DNA of 32,402 bases from positions 1 to 32,402 of the IMG/VR virus record IMGVR_UViG_3300035698_000680. The stretch is one strand, 5' to 3'. The stretch's first letter is position 1; each line of letters begins with the position of its first letter. The translations under genes and the position numbers were made by a program. Under the pieces are notes generated by a model. It had not been told where the DNA came from, did not search any database, and was given only the letters and a program-made list of their open reading frames with translations. This document shows, piece by piece, positions 20,580 to 29,461 of this stretch. Source of the stretch: a virus.

Positions 20580-20972
20580 TTACGGTCGAAATCCATTCTT
20601 AAACGGAATGATCGTAGCAGTAGCATATCCGCCAGTACTGGGAGATCCCGAAACCGTCAGAACCGCCTTAAGGAAATTCTTAGTACCGTTGTAAGCAACC
20701 GCTATGATCCGCTCATCAGCCTCATCCGTACCCGCCGTCATGACACCAGAGAACCCAGTATCAGCCGTATAGGATCCGCCCAGGGTATCCGAAGACGTAA
20801 GGCTGGGAGTAAACGTGCCATCTGTAATTACGCCGTAATTGAATAGTACTAGCGCCTGATCTACTCCAGTGAGATTCGCCGCCGCTCCCGTCTTAGTAGT
20901 AGTGATAATCGCCGCTGGAGCGATGGAGACCGTAGGGCTAACTACGTCCTGAGGGTTAGAAATCTTACTCAT
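20580..20972 (-). CDS. small structural protein, possible decoration or tail surface protein (130 aa)
   Basis: Thr/Ser/Ala-rich beta protein with GAAANLTGVDQALVLFNYGV, FTPSLTSSDTLGGSYTA and GTKNFLKAVLTVSG. Proteins of this style are common in siphovirus structural clusters and look like immunoglobulin-like sandwiches that sit on capsids or tails. Strong AAGGAG at 8 nt, and a stem-loop directly after the stop, suggest high expression like the tail tube gene before it. It has no cysteine or metal motif. Whether it decorates the head or the tail cannot be decided from sequence. Confidence 0.5.
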   Translation of the reverse strand: MSKISNPQDVVSPTVSIAPAAIITTTKTGAAANLTGVDQALVLFNYGVITDGTFTPSLTSSDTLGGSYTADTGFSGVMTAGTDEADERIIAVAYNGTKNFLKAVLTVSGSPSTGGYATATIIPFKNGFRP

Positions 20973-21003
20973 AATATTCTCCTTCTAGCCGTTAGGCCGA
21001 TAA

Positions 21004-21987
21004 TTAGACCGCGGTATCCGTAGTCATGTAAGTCATAGAAACGATAGGGTTAGTGCCATCGTAGAGCGCCTCAAAGGGAAGCGTCTGGACTGGAGTATCT
21101 TCTACCGCAGCCTTAGGGTTACCGTTAGTCCAGTTAATAGCTTTCATCCGGAGGGAGAGGTAATGATTATGCGCGCCCTCAATATTGGAGCCCGTCCACT
21201 TAAGCTCAATATCTGAAACCGTCTGGCCCGTCCACTCCGCGTAGCGCGTAGTAGCCGTAAGATCCACGCTGATCTCCCCCGTATAACGTGGGATCCCAGA
21301 GCGTACAGGTTCTTTCTTAAGGTTAGAACCGCGGAGGTAACGCCTATCAATCTTAAGCCCTAGATCAGCCTCAAAGGAAGCATCCAGAGCGTCCAGCGTC
21401 TCAGGAGTACCATCAGGATCCAGCGTAACCGTACACTGAGTCCAGTCAAAAGGAGTCTGAGAAGCGATATACGTAGGAGTACCCGCCGCCGTAGAGATGT
21501 CGGAATCCTCAAAGTCATAATCCACGTTAAGCATTAGGAGACCATCTAGCCCCTGGCTGAGCTTCCAGCCCGTAGCCTTAGCGCCATGATACGTATACTG
21601 TTGAGTACCCGTCTCTAGCTCAGGACGTAGGATCTGCATAGTCAGACTATCAGCCGGAGCCGCGGCCGTAGTAGCGTACGTTTGGAGGTAAGCCGCCGTA
21701 GACGCTTGCTGAGTAGGACCAGCCTTAGAACCCAGAAGCCCGCCCAGGAGAAGACCCATACCCTTATTCATAAAGTCAACTTCCAGAGACGCGCCGCCTC
21801 CCATATTGACCGTAATAACTCTATCAGAGCGGAGACCCTGAGTACCAGCCCGGAAGCCGATAGACTCTAGTCTATTCTGCTCCCGCTCAAAGGAGTCCGC
21901 CTTACCCTCATACGCCCTAGCCAGTGTAACCGGAGTACCGTAGGTAGTTTCCAGACCCACCATAACCGCCGCATCTAGAATACTCAT
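21004..21987 (-). CDS. major tail (tube) protein (327 aa)
   Basis: Position between neck proteins and the chaperone, plus the layout GLETTYGTPVTLARAYEG at the N-terminus, ASLEVDFMNKGMGLLLGGLLG, and repeated beta strands (YTGEISVDLTATTRYAEW), fits the phage tail tube protein family whose hexamers form the tube. At 327 residues it is long enough to include an extra C-terminal domain beyond the minimal tube fold. ATGA overlap with the 67-residue gene upstream and an AAGGAG site. No frameshift signal seen at its end. Confidence 0.8.
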   Translation of the reverse strand: MSILDAAVMVGLETTYGTPVTLARAYEGKADSFEREQNRLESIGFRAGTQGLRSDRVITVNMGGGASLEVDFMNKGMGLLLGGLLGSKAGPTQQASTAAYLQTYATTAAAPADSLTMQILRPELETGTQQYTYHGAKATGWKLSQGLDGLLMLNVDYDFEDSDISTAAGTPTYIASQTPFDWTQCTVTLDPDGTPETLDALDASFEADLGLKIDRRYLRGSNLKKEPVRSGIPRYTGEISVDLTATTRYAEWTGQTVSDIELKWTGSNIEGAHNHYLSLRMKAINWTNGNPKAAVEDTPVQTLPFEALYDGTNPIVSMTYMTTDTAV

Positions 21988-22187
21988 ACCGTCTCTCCTT
22001 CTCCAGATCCATCAGGATCCTCATAGTCATCCTCAGATGGAAGATCCACCAGGAAATCAGGATGGCCGTTAAGAGCCACCGCGTCCGATAGGAGGACTTC
22101 TACAGTCTCATCTACCGCGAAATTATACCAGCGACCAGAAGCCCCGTAGACCTCCACCGCGTTACCCGTATTAGTGACCTCAATCAT
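21984..22187 (-). CDS. small acidic protein in the neck/tail cluster (67 aa)
   Basis: ATGA overlaps join it to the genes on both sides, and AAGGAG lies 9 nt upstream. The N-terminal half is a small beta unit (VEVYGASGRWYNFAVDETVEV) and the C-terminal 20 residues are strongly acidic (PSEDDYEDPDGSGEGE). Small proteins here are often neck or tube accessory factors. No family recognised. Confidence 0.6.
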   Translation of the reverse strand: MIEVTNTGNAVEVYGASGRWYNFAVDETVEVLLSDAVALNGHPDFLVDLPSEDDYEDPDGSGEGETV

Positions 22188-22672
22188 AGTAAGCGCTCCT
22201 TAATCTCTAAGTTAATCGTAGTCTCCACTAGCCGAAAGCCTTCCGAAGTATCCGTATGCTCCACCTTATAGCCCATAACTAGGCACGTCATAGCGCCAGA
22301 AGTTACAGGATTATTAGGCCACTCTGGTGGCTGAGCGTCCGCTAGGAACCCCTCAATAGCCGCCACTATGACTAGGTTCCGCGTCTCCGCCGCCTCAGGA
22401 TCAGAGATGATCTCAGTTGACACCATTAAGTCAACATCCCAGATATTATAACGCTTCCGCCGTCCAGAGTTAAAACGGTACTCCGTATCCTCTAACGTCC
22501 TCATACTGGAAAGGAAGTAGACAGACTCCCGCCGTAGCTGATCCACTGGAGGACGCGCATACGTAGCCTGGATATAAGTAGGAGCCGCCGCCGTATCAGA
22601 GGCTATCGCTAGCGTACCGATCTCCGCCAGGAGGTTAGACTTAACCGTACCCACCGTAACCGTAGTAGCCAT
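22184..22672 (-). CDS. tail terminator-like / neck protein (162 aa)
   Basis: Placed between the head-tail adaptor and the tube protein, the usual site of the tail terminator. The sequence has an initial helix (VGTVKSNLLAEIGTLAI), strands with RESVYFLSSMRTLEDTEYRF, a VAAIEGFLADAQPPEW helix and a final LVETTINLEIKERL strand, which suits the alpha/beta fold of terminators that cap the tube. TGATG overlap with the adaptor gene. The call depends mostly on order and size. Confidence 0.55.
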   Translation of the reverse strand: MATTVTVGTVKSNLLAEIGTLAIASDTAAAPTYIQATYARPPVDQLRRESVYFLSSMRTLEDTEYRFNSGRRKRYNIWDVDLMVSTEIISDPEAAETRNLVIVAAIEGFLADAQPPEWPNNPVTSGAMTCLVMGYKVEHTDTSEGFRLVETTINLEIKERLL

Positions 22673-23298
22673 CAGATACTCCAGCGATGGTTATGACGAT
22701 TGAGGACCACGTTAACGTCAGGAAGGTTAGTAGGACGCCCAGGGGCCCCAGCCTGAGCGCGAACCTCAAACGCCCCCTCAGGAGTAGTCAGGTTAAGCGC
22801 CCTATCAGGGAGCCTAGACTCCTGATTAAACGCCCAGTTACGAGCAATAGCCCGCGCGCACCATCTGATATCAGCCAGAGCGTCCACGCTAGCATCATCA
22901 GCCTTACCAGCCGTACCCACTATAACGATATTCTCCCCGCCATCAGATCCAACGGACCAGACCCCAGAAGAGCGGACCGCTTCCCCGTTAGCGTGGATGA
23001 CGTACGTAACCCCAGAATCAGCTACGCCATCTATCGTAACTGAGGAGATCGTGCGCCCGAAGAGGATAGGGTAACCCTCAGCATCCGTAAGCCGGATACG
23101 CTTAGACCCATTACCGTTAAGGGTAATAGTGAAAGCGTCATAGGCCGCGGAGGTAACATCTCCAAAAGATGTACCCGTAGCTCTATCCACAGTATTCTTA
23201 GCCATCAGAATAGCCTCATTAAGGAGAGCGTCTGAGTGGACCGCAATATCTCCCAGGCCATCTAGGGCCCGCATCTCCGCTAATGTAGTATAAGCCAT
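22672..23298 (-). CDS. head-tail adaptor (gp6-like connector), 208 aa
   Basis: The N-terminus YTTLAEMRALDGLGDIAVHSD followed by LLNEAILMAKNTVDRATG is typical of phage connector proteins that attach beneath the portal. The C-terminal half contains ADIRWCARAIARNWAFNQES, another helix used in ring packing, preceded by an inserted beta region. GGAGG ribosome site at 6 nt. Follows the small 63-residue gene and precedes the terminator-like gene, the standard order for siphovirus heads. Confidence 0.7.
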   Translation of the reverse strand: MAYTTLAEMRALDGLGDIAVHSDALLNEAILMAKNTVDRATGTSFGDVTSAAYDAFTITLNGNGSKRIRLTDAEGYPILFGRTISSVTIDGVADSGVTYVIHANGEAVRSSGVWSVGSDGGENIVIVGTAGKADDASVDALADIRWCARAIARNWAFNQESRLPDRALNLTTPEGAFEVRAQAGAPGRPTNLPDVNVVLNRHNHRWSI

Positions 23299-23308
23299 CC
23301 TGACCTCC

Positions 23309-23500
23309 TCAGTCTTCCTCTAGGGTAATCTCAGCCGTCTCAGTAGGAGGAGCCACCGTAGCCCGCTCCACTACTTTCTTAGCTCTCTTCTTCCGTAACT
23401 TCTTAACTTCCTCCACGATCTCATTCTCCTCAGCATCCCGCCGAGCTCTAACCGCGCTAGCGTGACCATAAGGAACATAACGCCCGTTAATATGTGGCAT
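23309..23500 (-). CDS. small charged protein after the capsid gene (63 aa)
   Basis: The frame is open from a TTG at 23515, but ATG at 23500 with GAGGAGAG 5 nt upstream is the clear start. After PHINGRYVPYGHAS comes a charged helix rich in Glu, Lys and Arg (EIVEEVKKLRKKRAKKVVER) and a Thr/Glu-rich tail. It could be a capsid- or connector-associated peptide. A hairpin (23533-23568) between it and the capsid gene likely limits its transcription. No family recognised. Confidence 0.55.
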   Translation of the reverse strand: MPHINGRYVPYGHASAVRARRDAEENEIVEEVKKLRKKRAKKVVERATVAPPTETAEITLEED

Positions 23501-23532
23501 ACTCTCTCCTCTCAATACGTAAACGGTAGCGC

Positions 23533-23568
23533 CCCAGGGAGGGCAGACTTAGCCCACCCTCCCCAGGG
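23533..23568 (-). terminator. stem-loop downstream of the major capsid gene
   Basis: GGGAGGG (23537-23543) pairs with CCCTCCC (23557-23563), with outer CCC/GGG pairs adding to 23533-23568. It begins about 30 bp after the capsid stop on the minus strand and lacks a U-tract. Probably a partial terminator or an RNA 3' protector that keeps capsid mRNA abundant. Confidence 0.55.
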
Positions 23569-23598
23569 AACACTTACTTAACCGCTAATCCGTTAAGA

Positions 23599-24780
23599 TC
23601 AGCTAGCCGCATTAGTGACAACCGTAAATGCGTTATTATCAATGATTTCCCCATCAGCCCGTACAACGAACTTAAAGGTAGTGAGATCATTAAGGAACGC
23701 GTAATCAGTACTACGCTCAGCCCGGATAGAACCTACCAGACGGACCATATAGCCGCGCTTGAAATCTCCGAAGAGACCAATCTTAGCGTTAGCTCCGATA
23801 GTAGCAACGTTACTATCCGTAAATACTGGCTTACCCAGAAGGGTATCAGGAGCGCCCGCCTGGAGTCCTGGCTGCCATGCGAAGTTATTAGCTTCCGCAG
23901 CTACCAGAATTTGACGGATACCCAGAACGGTAGCATCATTAAAGATCCATGATGCATTCTGACGATAGCCAGAAGTAATATCATGGTAAGCCACCATAAG
24001 GTTACCCGCCGTAGGAAGTGCCACGCCGGTAGAAGCGGTAACGTTAGAACCGTTATCCACGCCGTTAGGCTGAGAGGAACCCGTCCCCGTAAGGAGATGA
24101 GTGCCCACGCCATTACGGACTCCCTCGATAGCCTGAGCGGTAATTTCACTCATAGCGTTACTGACTGCATGATCTTCCTCGAGCTCTGAGGAAATCTGGA
24201 TAGCCAGGCCATACTTATATGCGTTAAGGGTAACCGTGGTAAACTGAGGATCTGACTCAGAAATAGCCGCCGCTTCCGCTACCAGCGATGCAGTAGAGAG
24301 GGTAGACATGACTGGGAAATCCATCTGTTCTCCACCAGGAGTAACGACCGTTCGCCCCAGGCTAAACATGCTGGAACCAGGAGCCGTAAGACCCTGATAA
24401 AGTTGACCGAAGAGCGTAGTAGGAACTAGCTCCGCGCCATCAGTATCAGTACCAGCCTTAAGATCGCGCTTCTCTCCCATACCCATACCCATAAGACCGC
24501 GGACCTCTTCCTTAACGGAAGGAACCGGAGCCTCTTCCGCCACCTTACGCGCACCAATAAGAGCGTCAAGCTCCAGGCTACGCGCCTCAGTCTCAGCCGA
24601 CTTAAGAGCATCATTAACGATAACGTCCTGAGCGTCAATCTCAGCGTTAGAACGTGAAATATACTCGAGCTCTTCCTGAGTAGCTTCCCGATCTCCAATA
24701 TCCGTAACTTTAGCGCGTAGCGCCTCAATAGCATTACGCCGCGTATCATACGCCGCGCGTGCAACATCATGGTAACCCAT
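23599..24780 (-). CDS. major capsid protein, HK97 fold
   Basis: 393 residues from ATG at 24780 (AAGGAG 9 nt upstream; an ATG at 24789 sits right on the ribosome site). The first 100 or so residues are a charged coiled coil, the scaffold-like delta domain cut away by the prohead protease. The mature part shows HK97-family stretches: LFGQLYQGLTAPGSSMFSLG, GEQMDFPVMSTLSTASLVAE, VTLNAYKYGLAIQISSELEE, and AIEGVRNGVGTHLLTGTGSS. A cleavage site near residues 98-110 is likely but cannot be fixed by eye. Hairpins lie on both sides, consistent with special control of the most abundant product. Confidence 0.92.
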   Translation of the reverse strand: MGYHDVARAAYDTRRNAIEALRAKVTDIGDREATQEELEYISRSNAEIDAQDVIVNDALKSAETEARSLELDALIGARKVAEEAPVPSVKEEVRGLMGMGMGEKRDLKAGTDTDGAELVPTTLFGQLYQGLTAPGSSMFSLGRTVVTPGGEQMDFPVMSTLSTASLVAEAAAISESDPQFTTVTLNAYKYGLAIQISSELEEDHAVSNAMSEITAQAIEGVRNGVGTHLLTGTGSSQPNGVDNGSNVTASTGVALPTAGNLMVAYHDITSGYRQNASWIFNDATVLGIRQILVAAEANNFAWQPGLQAGAPDTLLGKPVFTDSNVATIGANAKIGLFGDFKRGYMVRLVGSIRAERSTDYAFLNDLTTFKFVVRADGEIIDNNAFTVVTNAAS

Positions 24781-24823
24781 AATAATCATCTCCTTCTCCT
24801 GACATCAGAGTGCCAGAAAGTAT

Positions 24824-24850
24824 AGAAGCTAGGAATATCCTAGCCCTTCT
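24824..24850 (-). other. hairpin in the capsid gene leader
   Basis: GCTAGGA-ATA-TCCTAGC (24828-24844) forms a perfect 7-bp stem, extended by AGAA/TTCT across a CC bulge. On the minus strand it is followed by TATACT, a good -10-like hexamer without a clear -35, and then the degenerate TGACAT...TGCCA repeat (24815-24800). It may be an RNA processing site or part of a capsid promoter. Confidence 0.45.
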
Positions 24851-24882
24851 TTCCTTAATGCTAAGTAGGGAAGATCCCAGGG

Positions 24883-25536
24883 TTAGCCTAAAATATAATG
24901 TAATGCGTTAGATCCCTTATTCTGAGGGAGAGGAACCGTCTCCGGAGTCTCCTCAGTTAATGGATCAGGGAGAGTGGACTCAGCCGGAGTCTCCCTATCT
25001 TCCTCTTCTAGCTCCCGCGCTTCCTGGATCCCATAGCTTCTAAGAGCCACGGTAGTATCTAGGTACGCTGGAGAAACCACTGGACCTAGCTCATACAGCC
25101 GCACCTCATTAAGAGTCCGTACCCTAGTTCCATCCTCATCCTTAGACCAGCTATCTCCATTAGGAGTAACTGAGAAAGTAAAGGAAGACCCGAAGAGATC
25201 CCCGCGATTAGCTAGGACTTCTACATCTCTGCCCGTAGTGGTATCAGGGAGATCCACCTCATAGCGTACCCCCACCTCATCCACACTAATACGCGCAGTA
25301 TTAGCCGCCGTACGCCCCAGGAGAGCGCCCACGTCATGATTAAGCGTAACCAGAATATCCTTCTGATTCTTAATCGTACGGTTAAACGCCTTAGGAGAAA
25401 TCTCCTCCTCAAACCCGCCTAGATCCTGAGAGCGCTTACCAAAGACCGCACCATACCCCACCAGGGTACGGTTACCATCATCATCCGCGCGGATCTCGAT
25501 AGGGATAGATCCCATAACTCTAGTCTCATTCTCCAT
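24883..25536 (-). CDS. prohead protease (HK97 / U35 type)
   Basis: 217 residues between portal and capsid. The family landmarks are LVGYGAVFGKRSQDLGGFEE, LVTLNHDVGALLGRT with the probable catalytic His (about residue 67), and NRGDLFGSSFTFSVTP with the probable Ser (about 117-118), followed by ELGPVVSPAYLDT. It would cleave the capsid delta domain and itself during maturation. The last 50 residues are acidic and proline-rich, likely the part that enters the prohead. It overlaps the portal gene by 11 bp. Confidence 0.9.
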   Translation of the reverse strand: MENETRVMGSIPIEIRADDDGNRTLVGYGAVFGKRSQDLGGFEEEISPKAFNRTIKNQKDILVTLNHDVGALLGRTAANTARISVDEVGVRYEVDLPDTTTGRDVEVLANRGDLFGSSFTFSVTPNGDSWSKDEDGTRVRTLNEVRLYELGPVVSPAYLDTTVALRSYGIQEARELEEEDRETPAESTLPDPLTEETPETVPLPQNKGSNALHYILG

Positions 25537-26830
25537 CAGTCTCTCCTTCTGGCGGATCTTCTACCGCTATATCAGTTGGTAATTCTTCTACTGGCACATC
25601 ATCCTTAGGAGCCTGAGCTAAAGGAATCCACGGAACCGCCCCCAGACCATCAGGGAGAGGAGCTAGACCCTCAGAGTTACGCGCCTCATCAGCCGTCCAG
25701 AGCCCGGAGCCCACGTTCTTACGGTGGTTATCCCAGCGTTCCGTAGTAGCTCCACGTAGGAGCGCCTCTTCATCCAGGTTAATATACGCCTGAGAAGGAG
25801 TAGGAGCCGCCTTAGCCGCCTGTACCTCAATCTGGAGGAGCATAGTGAGAGCCGCCTCTATCCGCTCAATCCAGGGACGCAGCGTATGAGTAACGTAAGC
25901 AGTATTCTGCTCAGCCATACCCGAACCCCAGCCCGTAGTATTAGTAGTGTCAGAGATCAGATGAGGAGGAATACCATAGATCCTAGCTACCTCCTGGACT
26001 CCGAACTTCCTAGTTTCTAGGAACTGAGCCTCATTAGGAGATACCTGTAAGGACTTAAACTTAGCTCCCTCCACCAGAACCGCTACGGACTTAGCCCGGT
26101 TAGGACCGCCGTAAAGCTCCTTCCAGGAAGTACGTAGAGCATCCTGACCCACTGGAGATAGCTTAGTAGTATCAGGTACTTCTATGATACCGCCAGGAGT
26201 ACCGTCATTATTAAAGAAGCTGGAACCGTACCGCTGAGCCGCTATGGAGATACCCAGCGTCTCCGCCGTCTCCGCTATCGGACTCATAGCCATAAGAGCG
26301 CCAGGCTTAGTCATCCCGCGGATATGCAGAATCTCTACCGGAGCCCTACCAGTAAACTTAGAAACCCCCTGGAGAATAGCGCCAGAAGCCGCAATCTCAT
26401 AAAGCCCGCGCTGAGTAGCGCGAACCCCCGTAGGGTCCAGCACTATCAGATCCTGTATAGCTCCCTCAGGAGTCCACGTAACCAGGACGTAAGCGTTACC
26501 GTCTGCCAGGAGACTAACGCCTACCTGGCCTAAGAAATCTACCCAGGTATCCCAGCGGCTAGGGTAGTCCAGCCATACAGGACGCGGACGGAAAGGCTTA
26601 GGGAAACCATCTACCCTCCGCATACTGTCGCGCGGAAGCGTAGAGAGTCCCTCTGAGATGATCCGCCAGGAAGCGTAAACCGCGGAGAGAGTAGTAGCCG
26701 TATGAGAGTTAACCTTAACGCCCGCCTTCTGATAACCAGAAACCGTTAGGTCTAAATGCTGATCCCATACATCCTGAAAGGAAATCGACCGCGCCCCCAG
26801 GGAACCTTTCATAGCGTCTAAGATACTCAT
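25526..26830 (-). CDS. portal protein (HK97 family)
   Basis: 434 residues with the HK97 portal layout: TLSAVYASWRIISEGLSTLP near the N-terminus, LLADGNAYVLVTW, IQDLIVLDPTGVR, LHIRGMTKPGALMAMSPIAE, RYGSSFFNNDGTPGGII, VQEVARIYGIPPHLISD and HTLRPWIERIEAAL. Portals form the dodecameric ring through which DNA enters and leaves. The acidic, proline-rich C-terminus (EDPPEGETDGE) is the last part before the protease gene. It starts in an ATGA overlap with the 52-residue membrane peptide, which couples its translation to that peptide. Confidence 0.92.
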   Translation of the reverse strand: MSILDAMKGSLGARSISFQDVWDQHLDLTVSGYQKAGVKVNSHTATTLSAVYASWRIISEGLSTLPRDSMRRVDGFPKPFRPRPVWLDYPSRWDTWVDFLGQVGVSLLADGNAYVLVTWTPEGAIQDLIVLDPTGVRATQRGLYEIAASGAILQGVSKFTGRAPVEILHIRGMTKPGALMAMSPIAETAETLGISIAAQRYGSSFFNNDGTPGGIIEVPDTTKLSPVGQDALRTSWKELYGGPNRAKSVAVLVEGAKFKSLQVSPNEAQFLETRKFGVQEVARIYGIPPHLISDTTNTTGWGSGMAEQNTAYVTHTLRPWIERIEAALTMLLQIEVQAAKAAPTPSQAYINLDEEALLRGATTERWDNHRKNVGSGLWTADEARNSEGLAPLPDGLGAVPWIPLAQAPKDDVPVEELPTDIAVEDPPEGETDGE

Positions 26831-26985
26831 TCCGTAACCCCATTCTTAGCATACTCAGCCGCTACCTTTAGACATAACAGACCGCCCAGGACCAGAGCGG
26901 AAGGAGCGTATATAACGTACGCCCCCGCCACCAGGAGAGCCAGACCCGCCAGAGATACCAGTACAAATATTACATCAGAAATCAT
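26827..26985 (-). CDS. small membrane peptide between terminase and portal (52 aa)
   Basis: ATG at 26985 with AGGAGG 5 nt upstream, ending in an ATGA overlap with the portal gene. It starts MISDVIFVLVSLAGLALLVA, one or two hydrophobic segments (residues 4-23 and about 28-40), then a short charged tail. The size and hydrophobicity would suit a holin or a small membrane protein. The amidase gene is only two genes upstream, so a lysis role is reasonable but not proven. Confidence 0.65.
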   Translation of the reverse strand: MISDVIFVLVSLAGLALLVAGAYVIYAPSALVLGGLLCLKVAAEYAKNGVTE

Positions 26986-26995
26986 GTAACCTCCT

Positions 26996-28483
26996 CTAGA
27001 GGATCAGTAGTAGAGAATCATCAGACGCCGGATCCTCTTTCATCCAGAGACGCGCCCGCTCCACCGCAATAATAGCCGCCACCGCTAAATCTATATGATT
27101 CCTGGATGACTTATACTCTTTAGTTATGTACGCTCCGCTAGGAGTAGTCCTTAGATTAGCGTTAGCCAGATGTCTAGCCAGAGCCGCGTTACCGTCATGA
27201 GTAAACTCCTGATCCATAACCGCCTGATAGAACCCACCAGTAGCCGGAATCATACGCCCGCGAACGTTAGTAGGAAACTCTAGGAGAGGTACCCCGTAAT
27301 CCTCCTGGAGCTTATGTAGAGTCTGCTCAAACCTATACGGATCAGCCGCCATCTCCTTAACCCGGAACCGCTTAGTAGTAGCGATAACTACCGCCTCTAC
27401 CTCCGCCGCTGGAGTCCTCCAGTCCGGATCATTAGGAGGAGCCTCCCAGTGACCTATAACCTCCATATGGAAATCTTCCAGGGATACCGCTATGAGCGCG
27501 GTAGAGTCACCCTTCCACGCTCCATCGAACCCTAGAATAACGTCCTCTCCATCCCGGAGCTTACGCTCAGAATCCTCCAGAGCCGCCCAGGACCCAGAAG
27601 GGAGGAACGCGCTAGCGGAGGTAGTCCAGCCGTTAAGCTTAAACCGGATAAATGCGGACTCATGAGTCTGCATTAGAGCGGACTCAAACTCAGCTACCGG
27701 ATCTGACATGATAGACCAGAATGGATTATACTTACGCCAGAGAAGAGGATCCTCATGATTCCAGGATGGATCCTGCATATCCTCAGCCGTAGGACCCCAC
27801 CAAGTCATCCCAAAGGAAGGGTTATCTTTCTCCCCCTCCTGGCGGAGCCCGTTAAGGTAATGACCAGAAGTAAGCCGCCCTATCTGATAGAGGAGCCCTA
27901 AAGGACTCTCTAGATCGTAGCCCGCCGTAGAGATGACCATAGTAAGCGGAGACTTACGCGCCGCCGCTCCCAGAGTGAGAGCCTGATAAAGCTCAGGGTT
28001 CTTAAAGATATGTAGTTCGTCAAAGATGACAAAGGAAGGGTTAAGCCCTTGCTGGAGACCAGCGTCCGCGGAGAGAGCCTTATAGACTCCGCCGTTAGTA
28101 GTACAACGGATCTCCGTACGGTATGTCTGGCATATCTCAGAGAGATCAGGAGAAGCGTTAATCATCCGCTTAGCCTCGTCAAAGACTAGCCTAGCCTGAG
28201 CCCTATCTCCCGCCGCGCTATAAACCTGAGGAGCGCTATCATGCTTATCCCCCACTAAGTGATAGATAGCCAGAGCCGCGCCCAGCTGAGATTTCCCATT
28301 CTTCCTAGGAAGCCCCAGGACGTACGTCCTCTTAATCCGCTTACCGTCATCATCCTCAGCGTACATATCGTAGAGGATATCCTTCTGGAAATCCTGGAGG
28401 ATAAATGGCTCCCCGATAAAGGAATGACCCAGAGTAAGGAACGTCTCTATAAAGTTAATAACCCTATCCGCTTCTGAAATCAT
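26996..28483 (-). CDS. terL: terminase large subunit
   Basis: 495 residues. The ATPase has Walker A GLPRKNGKS at 57-65 and Walker B VIFDEL with D155-E156; ISTAGYD at about 184-190 fits the coupling motif. The C-terminal RNase H-like nuclease starts LGFDGAWKGDSTAL (D320, D326), and the final SRNHIDLAVAAIIA contains its last acidic residue. It packages DNA into proheads and cuts concatemers. GGGGGAG ribosome site. It follows the endolysin rather than the small subunit directly. Both catalytic centres look intact. Confidence 0.95.
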   Translation of the reverse strand: MISEADRVINFIETFLTLGHSFIGEPFILQDFQKDILYDMYAEDDDGKRIKRTYVLGLPRKNGKSQLGAALAIYHLVGDKHDSAPQVYSAAGDRAQARLVFDEAKRMINASPDLSEICQTYRTEIRCTTNGGVYKALSADAGLQQGLNPSFVIFDELHIFKNPELYQALTLGAAARKSPLTMVISTAGYDLESPLGLLYQIGRLTSGHYLNGLRQEGEKDNPSFGMTWWGPTAEDMQDPSWNHEDPLLWRKYNPFWSIMSDPVAEFESALMQTHESAFIRFKLNGWTTSASAFLPSGSWAALEDSERKLRDGEDVILGFDGAWKGDSTALIAVSLEDFHMEVIGHWEAPPNDPDWRTPAAEVEAVVIATTKRFRVKEMAADPYRFEQTLHKLQEDYGVPLLEFPTNVRGRMIPATGGFYQAVMDQEFTHDGNAALARHLANANLRTTPSGAYITKEYKSSRNHIDLAVAAIIAVERARLWMKEDPASDDSLLLIL

Positions 28484-28521
28484 CTACTCATCTCCCCCCA
28501 GGATGTCAACTATAAGTAACC

Positions 28522-29460
28522 TTAGACCAGGAGATCCTCCAAAGTATTAGCCGCCTGGCGGATCCGCTGGATAGCCGGAAGGACCCCTACCGGAATCTCA
28601 GCCGGAACCTCTACCGTTACCGTAGTGATCTCAGGAGGAGTAGCCAGGATCTTAAGGAGCCGTCTCCAGTTAGCGTTATCAGGGAAGGTATCAGGATTAG
28701 GAGTACCACGCTTAGACTCAAACCACTTATTAGCCGCCTTAGTCCTATCTCCTATCAGTCCGTCCACGTCCCCCGGATCCATGCCCGCAGCCAGTAGGGC
28801 TCTCTGCCATAGCTCCACCGCCGCGGAATACTCAGAGCCGGAAGCCCTCCGGATATACTCAGTATTCCAGTTAATCATAGGTACCATCATATCCTCCTCA
28901 GAATTACTATTAGATATATCTACCGTACCGCTTAAAACCTCATCTACCCGCGCGCGGATCTCAGGGATAACCGCCATCAGACGCTCTCCACAACATGACG
29001 TAGAGCGGTAATTCCTATGCGGTTCCAGCTTAAACGACCGCGTAACGTGACCCGCCAGGATCCAGCGAACGATAAGACCAGCCACCGTACCGATAACCAT
29101 AGGGTTAACATCATCTCTCCCCGGAGTCTGGAAGTCTCCAGGTACCACCAGGGATAGAGAACGCCTATCCATAACCTCACCGTTGTACTTACCCGTAGCG
29201 CCACCCTGGACCAGAGGACCGCGGAGATCCGTAAAGTAATCCTCAGCGTTAGACGCCGCTCCATTATAAGCGATATCATCGTAAACGCCGCCATGATGGT
29301 AACGATCTACTGACCGTAGGATGTCAAAGAAAGGACCCTCCGGAGTAACCGTATGATGGAGAACCACCAGCGGAACCGGATAACCCTTACTAGTCATAGG
29401 ATGATCAGTAATCCTCTTAGCCGCTAGAACCTTCCACTCATTAGTAGCAACATAGCCCAT
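28522..29460 (-). CDS. endolysin: N-acetylmuramoyl-L-alanine amidase with peptidoglycan-binding domain
   Basis: ATG at 29460 follows GGGGGAG by 4 nt, a better start than the longer frame to 29490. The 312-residue enzyme has an Amidase_2/PGRP fold: VVLHHTVTP with zinc ligand H35 (or H36), IAYNG at 63-67, and PHRNYRSTSCCGERL with H148 and C156 as the other ligands. It cuts the bond between MurNAc and the stem peptide. Residues about 215-262 (AVELWQRALLAAGMDPGDVD, then IGDRT) are a PG_binding_1 repeat for wall targeting. No signal peptide, so a holin should release it. Its place between the terminase genes is unusual. Confidence 0.9.
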   Translation of the reverse strand: MGYVATNEWKVLAAKRITDHPMTSKGYPVPLVVLHHTVTPEGPFFDILRSVDRYHHGGVYDDIAYNGAASNAEDYFTDLRGPLVQGGATGKYNGEVMDRRSLSLVVPGDFQTPGRDDVNPMVIGTVAGLIVRWILAGHVTRSFKLEPHRNYRSTSCCGERLMAVIPEIRARVDEVLSGTVDISNSNSEEDMMVPMINWNTEYIRRASGSEYSAAVELWQRALLAAGMDPGDVDGLIGDRTKAANKWFESKRGTPNPDTFPDNANWRRLLKILATPPEITTVTVEVPAEIPVGVLPAIQRIRQAANTLEDLLV

Positions 29461-29461
29461 A

